Positions 57,871 to 64,000 of a DNA stretch of 64,000 bases are shown one piece after another. The stretch comes from Ischnura elegans. Lineage: Eukaryota > Arthropoda > Insecta > Odonata > Coenagrionidae. The DNA is taken from assembly GCF_921293095.1 (NCBI RefSeq), contig NC_060250.1:114090629-114154628 (forward strand), in the 5' to 3' direction. Made by a program: the position numbers and the translations under genes. The stretch's first letter is position 1, and every line of letters begins with the position of its first letter. The notes beneath the pieces were generated by a model. It did not search any database. It had not been told where the DNA came from and saw only the letters and a program-made list of their open reading frames with translations.

Positions 57871-59745
57871 GTTTTTTTTTTTAAATCATGTACCCATTCC
57901 AAAAGGTAACCTCGCAAGCCATTGATTTCATAAAAGTGAAAAACTTACAAGAATGTAACAAATAAGAATTTCATCGTAGAAATAGCAGGGGTTCTTTACA
58001 TTCCCAAGTTCAATGTGATTTCTAATCACATGCAGCAGAAAACCGTGGGATAACAAATATTCGGTAGGCAGGAATCAAAAGAGAAATCCTTTCAAAAAGA
58101 AACCATCCATCTATCCTTCTTTATCGCTCTCTTACTCTCCGTCACAAATCCCATTGATCCTGGACCATAAAGCCAGTTGCCCTTAATGCGACATTTCCCT
58201 TGATGCGTGGGTGGAGCCGAAATCCTTAAGCACACCATGGCAACAGTTCCGACTTTTTTCCTCATCCCATTCACCAACTGCACCAAAGGCTCCGAGTTTT
58301 ATTGCCCCAGCTGGTGGATGACAACACATATTGCTGGTGCGCATATTGGCATTCTTCGTATCCACGTTCAGAGTAATTAATACTGTTTTACCCTTCCAGT
58401 TACGTGCCCATTGATTGGAGGATTTAAAAAATGAAATAATTAGATTACTTTTCTTCTTCGAGTATCCAAAATGTAAGTTCTTCGGTTGAGAAGCTTAAAA
58501 GTTTTAAACGCTGAAAGTTTAAGTGTATGTTTTCAAAGATTTGAAAGGTAGACCTTCAATCAAGCGCACATATTAATTTACTTAGCAAAAAAAACCTCTA
58601 TCTAATCGAGGAATGCTTGAGTACCATAGTAGAGAAGCGTGTTCACTGGAATGTAAATTATAATTACCTTTCTACAAATATGACATTTACTTTTCAGCAG
58701 AATTCTAACACTGATAGACTACAAAAGGCACTGATAAGACTAAATATTGATATCTGATTCTTCTTTTGATACGAATGAGAATGACAAAATAGAATTAAGA
58801 ATCATTTATAACAATAGCATACGATATTTTGTGAGAACAATTTAGATTCAAGCCCAGCCTCAAAGAGTTAAGCTTTAAATCTAGCATCTGATGCAATGTA
58901 AAAAAATGAAGTTGAATGATGTTAATCTGGTGCCCAAAAAAATTGAAATTTATTTTCACTATTACAGGAAAACTCGTTTTCAGAGCAAAAAACTTTGCGT
59001 TGGAAAGCGAAATTAAAAGTTAAGAGAAAACTTTGGAGAAACAAACGCGATTGTGTATACCAAACTTAAGATGGACAGGAAAAAAGTGAGAAAAAGGGTA
59101 GAATGAAGTGAAGGTTATGAGAGTTTTGGCTGCTGGAAATTAGGTTGATAAAAATTTATCACATATATGTACCAAATTTCGAAAACTCGCTTGATGTGGG
59201 AGTCCTGCAGTTCGCGGGAAATCATGGTCATTCGATGTAATAAATCTTAGTGGTAAATACGAGGAAGTGAAGGGCAGAGAAACTAATTTTTCAGATAAAA
59301 TGAAAACAAACTTCATTTTTCCCTAAACCTCTTTCAAACTTACCCACACTAAATATTCTGTACGGATGAATATGTATTCGAGGAAATAAGGTGAGGTGTG
59401 CCTCAAAGAACAGGGTCTTTTTAATAGAAACGTTTAATGGAAGACCCCTACCGCACCTTAAAAAATGTTCACAGCATCCCGAAAACATCTTGACAAGCAG
59501 CAAAAATGTCGATGACTCTGGTGACGGTAAGCTGATTTAAACACGCCATGATTTTCAGTGTTTCCCGAGAAAAAAAGGAGGCGCCGCCAGTGGCGATAAT
59601 ATGAACTGTGAAATTGGAAAAAGACATAACTGTCATTACCGGACAAGACAGGTGTATTTTTTACCTCAATATTTTTTACTTTTTGAATTTTGTATTCAAG
59701 AGAAAGGCGACTTCGATTCATCCGGTCTTTCAATTATCCTTTTAC
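57871..59745. other. Non-coding stretch, nothing recognised
   Basis: AT-rich sequence without a recognised gene, tRNA or bounded repeat. Confidence 0.35.
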
Positions 59746-60209
59746 TAGGGATGGACGGATCCAGGATTTTTATCGGATCCGGATTCGGATCGAATCCTTG
59801 ATTTTCGGAGCCGGGTCTTTTGGATCTGATATTTTCGGATCCAATGCATTTTCAAATTCCTGACGCTGATATTCCCCCGATGATTGTTCAATCTCTTGGG
59901 AAGAGTCACACTATGTGCCAGCCTTATTTTGCTATTTTTATTTTCCACGGCTGAAATTCTCCTACGTAACCTCTGTGAGACCTTTCAAACAAAACGGTTC
60001 ATGAGTAGGACAAGAATCGCATGCGACGGCGCATTCGAAGATAGAATCGGAACTCTTTTCACCCTTATTGCGCGTTGCATTCACTGAAGCTATTATTCAA
60101 AATTTCGGATCCAGATCCGATGTCTTCTGCGACTTTGGATCCGATGTATCCGATGAAGGGCAATATCCGCGGATATTTGGATCCGAGGTATCCGATCCGA
60201 CCATCCCTA
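59746..60209. mobile_element. hAT-like MITE with exact 8-bp duplication and GGATCC-rich ends
   Basis: Flanked by CCTTTTAC at 59738-59745 and 60210-60217. The ends are TAGGGATGGACGGATC and GATCCGACCATCCCTA, differing at one position. Subterminal regions contain many GGATCCGA/TCGGATCC words in both orientations, a pattern of transposase-binding repeats in hAT elements. 464 bp with no transposase; the open frames inside are incidental. Confidence 0.88.
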
Positions 60210-60427
60210 CCTTTTACATATGTTACCCTGTAGTCATGTTTTCAACAGGAAGAGTATTTTCAAAAATTCGTTCGTGTGTTATATTTTTATTGCACATGTT
60301 GAACATCTCTTATGACGTTACTTATCCATACGATGAGTGTATTTTCAATAAGCTGCCGCGACAGGTAACATTAATTTTTCCAATTAACACTATTCTCTTC
60401 TCTGGTACTCAATAATTCCTTGACTAA

Positions 60428-60660
60428 AGACCGTTATAAACGGGGCACTTGTTCAATCTGACGCATGTACGAAGGCGCAGTCAAAATTTGAGTCGTGTAA
60501 AGCGAAGACTTGCTGGAACACATGCGAGAATACGTGGACGTGAGATGGCAAAATAGACCCTGTTCTAATTTTTGTTCGTGCATTCGCACAATTCCACCCC
60601 ATAAAGAGAAATTAATGCACGTCTAACCTGCGCAATCCCGTGCCCCGTGTAAAACGGCCA
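60428..60660 (-). mobile_element. Harbinger-like MITE, copy in reverse orientation
   Basis: Matches the reverse complement of 61578-61811: CATGTACGAAGGCGCAGTCA, AACACATGCGAGAATACGTG, GGCAAAATAGACCCTGTTCT. The termini are AGACCGTTATAAACGGGGCA and CCCCGTGTAAAACGGCCA. The left terminus is mutated and the flanks TAA/TTA are not identical, so it is older than the copy at 61578. Confidence 0.75.
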
Positions 60661-61571
60661 TTACAGAGGTATTTTTGGTAAAGCAAAACGGTCTGTACCA
60701 CGAATATAACATTTCACGAATATAACATTTCATAAGACAATTTCTCAAGTCAGCCGCTAGTACTGTTGTCGCTCCGCGCGCATTTAAATAAGAGATTTCA
60801 AAATCTTCACTCGCAGCGCTATCAATAATCTCTATCCATTTTTCACGAGGAAATATAAGGCTGTATATACGTAACTGAGTCAATAAATCACACAAAACCA
60901 CACATTTAACGCATGCTAGACGAATGTCAATTAAAATGGACCACTTCCACTACGGTTGAAGTCACACTGAGCAAGATACAGCTGTCTAGTGGCGCCGCCG
61001 AATAAAATGCGCGCGAAACTGCAACACATATAACGCTTAACGCCATGTTCTTGGGCCTCCTTTTATGGTGTCCCCTTGGTCTGTATACTTGAATGAATAC
61101 CTTCCAAATCTTTGATAACACGAACTTCAGGGGTCAGCGTTCCTTTTCCTACATGACTGCTCCCTTGCCTTCTAGGCCCTTCCACGTCAACTTTTCCGCA
61201 TCACCCCATCCCCAGCACGGAAGGGTGGTCTCCGCCTCCTTCCTAAAAATCGCCCCGGCCTAAATCGCGTCGTCCAGCGGAGAGTGAACTCATTGTCGGG
61301 GAAATTGGAGCCAGCTGTGCTTGGGACTGTCAAACCTCTTGCTGGCACAAAGGCCAACAGAGGAAATGGAGATCAGCGGGGGTGTTCGGCGTGGTTGAGC
61401 ACTGAAAGGAAAAACTCACGTGCTCGTCTGGGAGCGGTCTGTGATCACAATGACACGGAGGAAACAGGAAGAAAACAAATAGAGAAAGAATGGCAGGCCT
61501 CGGTGATTTAAAAAATGAACAGTCTTCATTACGATTAAGTTAAATCTACAATTGGTATGATCGCTTGTTAA

Positions 61572-62110
61572 CCCTTAAGGCCGTTTTACACGGGGTACGG
61601 AATTGCGCAGGTTAGAGCTGCATTCATTTCTAAAATGGCGTGGAATTGCGCGAATGCATGAACGAAATTAGAACAGGGGCTATTTTGCCGTCTCGCATCC
61701 ACGCATTCTGGAATGTGTTCCAGCAATTCACTGCTTTACACGACGCCATTTTGATTGCGCCTTCGCACGTACGTCAGATTGCGCAATTCCGTGTACCGTG
61801 TAATACGGCCTTTAGAGTGCCGGAGACCGCCATCGCTCCTCCTATCTCTCGCTAAAAGTGCCATGAGCGCGATGCCGCTCCTCCTGCAACTATTTTTTTA
61901 ATCATAAAAATTAACTCACTTTACCAAAAATTCGCAAATTACTACATTAAAAAGGAGAAACCACATATTATAAATATTTCCTAGAGTTTTTGAATATATA
62001 GCTTTAGTTGTTTTTGAGACCTCATTTTTTTCCTAACCTACTCCAAAATCAGCAACAATTCCTCGGCACTTTTAGCGTAGTACCTAGGAAATAGGTTAGC
62101 ACTCAAAGGG
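61572..62110. mobile_element. piggyBac-like MITE interrupted by a Harbinger-like MITE
   Basis: TTAA flanks at 61568-61571 and 62111-62114. The left end CCCTT(insertion)TTAGAGTGCC and right end GGTTAGCACTCAAAGGG form an inverted repeat once the nested element is removed. Net length is then about 302 bp, close to the 305 bp of 3617-3921, though the interiors are not alike. No coding content. Confidence 0.7.
61578..61811 (+). mobile_element. Harbinger-like MITE with TTA duplication
   Basis: TTA flanks at 61575-61577 and 61812-61814. Ends AGGCCGTTTTACACGGGGTA and CCGTGTAATACGGCCT continue inward as GGAATTGCGCA/TGCGCAATTCC, giving ~32-bp inverted repeats. A 3-bp TTA/TWA duplication with such ends suggests PIF/Harbinger; that assignment is inference. 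234 bp, no transposase; the 71-residue open frame across it is not a gene. Confidence 0.75.
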
Positions 62111-62120
62111 TTAAAACGAT

Positions 62121-62360
62121 AGTGCGATAAATCCACAGAGGAAAAATCATTCGCCTTGACCGGGATTCGAACCCGGATCCCTCGATTTCCGGCCGAGTGC
62201 TTTAGCCAGTTAAGCTACCGAGGCGTCATTCTCCCCTGTGGAAATTTGTGGACTATACCGGACAATGATTTTTCCTCTGTGGATTTTTCGCACTATTTGT
62301 GCATTGCGGGTGACTCCGTAAAAAGTTATCACCGTGGCTAGTCCCGGTATACTTTCATAA
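62121..62360 (-). mobile_element. tRNA-cored SINE-like element with inverted arms and 12-bp duplication
   Basis: GGTTAAAACGAT occurs at 62109-62120 and 62361-62372, a perfect 12-bp duplication. On the minus strand a tRNA-like segment (about 62225 down to 62153) reads GCCTCGGTAGCTTAACTGGC, then GGGTTCGAATCCCGG. It can form D, anticodon (CTCGG/TCGAG) and T stems, with an acceptor of six pairs out of seven. This core sits between arms 62121-62151 and 62264-62294 that are complementary at 30 of 31 positions. The position before the anticodon is C rather than T, and the flanking arms argue against a working tRNA gene. Confidence 0.75.
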
Positions 62361-62699
62361 GGTTAAAACGATGACTCATGAATAGTTACGACGCGAATTC
62401 TGGGGAGTCATTCTACGTCTACATGAATATATTCTCTCTTTGGTATTTTTACTTTTCGACGAGCTTACAGGTGACTCTGATAATTGAAAACAGTGGCTAT
62501 TCCGCGGGCTTCTTAACATAATTGAGTGAAATTTCGTATTTTTTTATTATTTCCCATTATGTGATTTCAATTTCTGACCATGACTCATGAGGATCTCCAT
62601 TCTATCATTGCATTTATATCGTGCGCTTACCTTCATCTCCGCATCATTCTTTAACCCGATTTTTTCTTCACCTTTTTTAATTTACTCACTATCCTGATC

Positions 62700-63038
62700 T
62701 TAATTACAATCTAGAGCATTCCTTTGCTCTTCTGTAAACGATCCATCTTGATCATCTGCTTCTTCGTTATTTTGTCTATATATTCTCTTGACCATCCACT
62801 GGTGGAGGAAGAGTACTCGGGTTTCCAGCCGGGTCAAAGGGTTTTTCTCACCAACTAAACTCCCGTAAGCCTCCACTGCTTTCTGTACAATTTTTTTCAT
62901 TCCTTTAGTATCGAAGGAGTTAATTCCCCTATATGATGCAAGACACAAGCTTAAAGATGCAGTAATAACGCTTTTATTCAAAAAGCCAGAACTGAGTGAC
63001 TCCCAAAGCTCCCGTAAATTCCAGGAAACATTAGACAT
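62700..63038 (-). CDS. Possible coding exon of unknown function
   Basis: A minus-strand frame from ATG at 63038 to the stop at 62700 encodes about 112 residues: MSNVSWNLRELWESLSSGFL..., an amphipathic helical middle (MKKIVQKAVEAYGSLV, LTRLETRVLFLHQWMVKRI) and an acidic end (NNEEADDQDGSFTEEQRNAL). Composition is protein-like, unlike most frames here. An in-frame stop lies just upstream of the Met, so it is either a small single-exon gene, a terminal exon entered by an acceptor inside the frame (for example GGGAG|CTTTGGGAG), or a retrocopy fragment. I do not recognise the family. Confidence 0.4.
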   Translation of the reverse strand: MSNVSWNLRELWESLSSGFLNKSVITASLSLCLASYRGINSFDTKGMKKIVQKAVEAYGSLVGEKNPLTRLETRVLFLHQWMVKRIYRQNNEEADDQDGSFTEEQRNALDCN

Positions 63039-63119
63039 TAACAAGGAAAATTATGTTTCCCACCGCCCAACTGAGAAGACGACAGCTCTTCCTCATATGA
63101 GTGAAGGTGAAGACCACGG

Positions 63120-63600
63120 TGGTCGGTACAGGGAATGGAAGGCCAAATAGCTAGCGATGAACGAAGCAAGACAGAACTTTACAGAATAAAGCACAGAAAA
63201 AGACGGAATGCTGCGTAAAGAAGAATCTGATTATGGCTGAGAACAAAATCATAGAGCTAAATAAATAGTTTATCAGATGCTACGCATGAACTATGATTGT
63301 GTATGGAAGCGAGGCATGAACGTTGTAAGAAGCAGAGAACTCAATAGTGGCAGCATTCGAAATGTGGTATTACTGAAGAATAATGATTTTGAAATCAATC
63401 AACCAAGTAAGTAATGAGAAAGTGATAAAAAGACGGAGAGTAAAGACGAATCTTCTAAAAGCCCCAAGAAGAAGGCTGAGGTAACTTAATCGGCCACATC
63501 ATGAGATAAATATAATAAAAAATATCCTACAAATTTTTACAAATTATGAAATGAGAAGAAAGGTAAGGGGTGGCTCCAAATAATTCATTGGACAAGTTAT
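63120..63600 (+). pseudogene. Degenerate non-LTR reverse-transcriptase remnant
   Basis: Across several frames the translation resembles a LINE C-terminal block: IVYGSEA.TL, AAFEMWYY, NQVSNEKVIKRR, APRRRLR..NRPHHEI. This corresponds to LYGxEAWTL, AFEMWxxRRM, VSNEEVLRR and HILRH in better copies. Many stops and frameshifts mean an old insertion. Confidence 0.55.
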
Positions 63601-64000
63601 TTCGTACTTAAAAGAATAAAAAGACGTCAGCATGATAAGATTAGCAGAGAGAGGAAAATGCGTCTAACCAATCTTTTATTGCTGACTTACGGTGATGATA
63701 TTTACAATGATAATTTATACAGGATATTCCAATTTCATATTTACATTATTCACATTTTCGACCATTACTCTTTGATTAGTCCCTGTGTCACGTAGGGCAG
63801 CAGGCGTGAGCGTGCTAAATTCATTGTAGTACAGAAAACACAATGTTCATTACCCTGTCTGAAATATGAGATCCTCGAAAAGTTATCAGCTTTCAAAGAT
63901 AGATGAGAGCTTCTTTATTTGGAGTATCTCGTTTGTCATATTTTTCTTAAAACGACAACAGTCTGTTCATCACTTTTCTTCAAAAACTATACTTTGATGA

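Noticed and set aside
62153..62225. Functional tRNA gene on the minus strand
   Set aside because: It folds like a tRNA, but position 33 is C, one acceptor pair is mismatched, and it sits inside a repeat with inverted arms and a TSD. A SINE-like origin explains it better.
1..64000. Prokaryotic defence system, CRISPR array or operon
   Set aside because: Intron-split animal genes, LINEs and SINEs show a eukaryotic genome; no direct-repeat/spacer pattern or operon layout was seen.

Overview
This is a eukaryotic nuclear window, most likely from an arthropod with a repeat-rich genome. Genes are split by introns with GT/AG borders, intergenic DNA is AT-rich, and the DNA between exons is crowded with non-autonomous DNA transposons, tRNA-derived SINEs, foldback elements and decayed non-LTR retrotransposons. 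I cannot name the species from sequence alone. No operons, rRNA genes, CRISPR arrays or convincing functional tRNA genes were seen.

Three conserved genes are supported. (1) The last two coding exons of a TRAF4-type TRAF gene (+ strand, 420-575 and 1372-1569) encode most of the C-terminal MATH/TRAF-C domain; the rest lies before base 1. (2) GINS2/Psf2, a subunit of the replicative helicase complex (- strand, exons 10634-10881 and 10264-10534), is nearly complete; only its short C-terminal exon was not found. (3) An adenosine-receptor-like class A GPCR (- strand, exons 44611-44816 and 36546-37676) covers TM4 to the C-terminus; the 5' exons with TM1-TM3 were not found and probably lie beyond base 64000. 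A fourth possible coding segment of unknown function is at 62700-63038 (-). The genes are not obviously linked in function: signalling adaptor, DNA replication, and cell-surface receptor.

The rest is mostly mobile-element DNA. Several insertions are defined by terminal inverted repeats plus target-site duplications (TSDs): hAT-like elements with 8-bp TSDs (13808-14064, 19609-20004, 59746-60209 exact; 16266-17291, 40893-41543, 57093-57344 near-exact), piggyBac-like elements bounded by TTAA (3617-3921, 61572-62110), a Harbinger-like family with a TTA TSD (61578-61811 plus two relatives), and a 663-bp AT-flanked family (6390-7052, 22515-23379). Several are nested, which gives relative insertion ages: SINE in MITE (22515-23379), SINE-like element in hAT (19609-20004), MITE in non-LTR element (6390-7052), a TIR element and a SINE in a hAT-like element (16266-17291), and a Harbinger-like element in a piggyBac-like one, with a tRNA-cored element at its edge (61568-62372).

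The most unusual structures are foldback elements with long inverted arms. One (14817-15223) is flanked by a perfect 12-bp duplication and carries a hammerhead-ribozyme-like core (CTGATGA, stem, GAAA). Another group consists of tRNA-like sequences embedded between inverted arms (62121-62360, 19687-19820, 33131-33310), one with a perfect 12-bp TSD and one with its A-box and B-box halves on opposite strands. A further foldback (44150-44525) sits about 85 bases downstream of a splice donor in the adenosine receptor gene.
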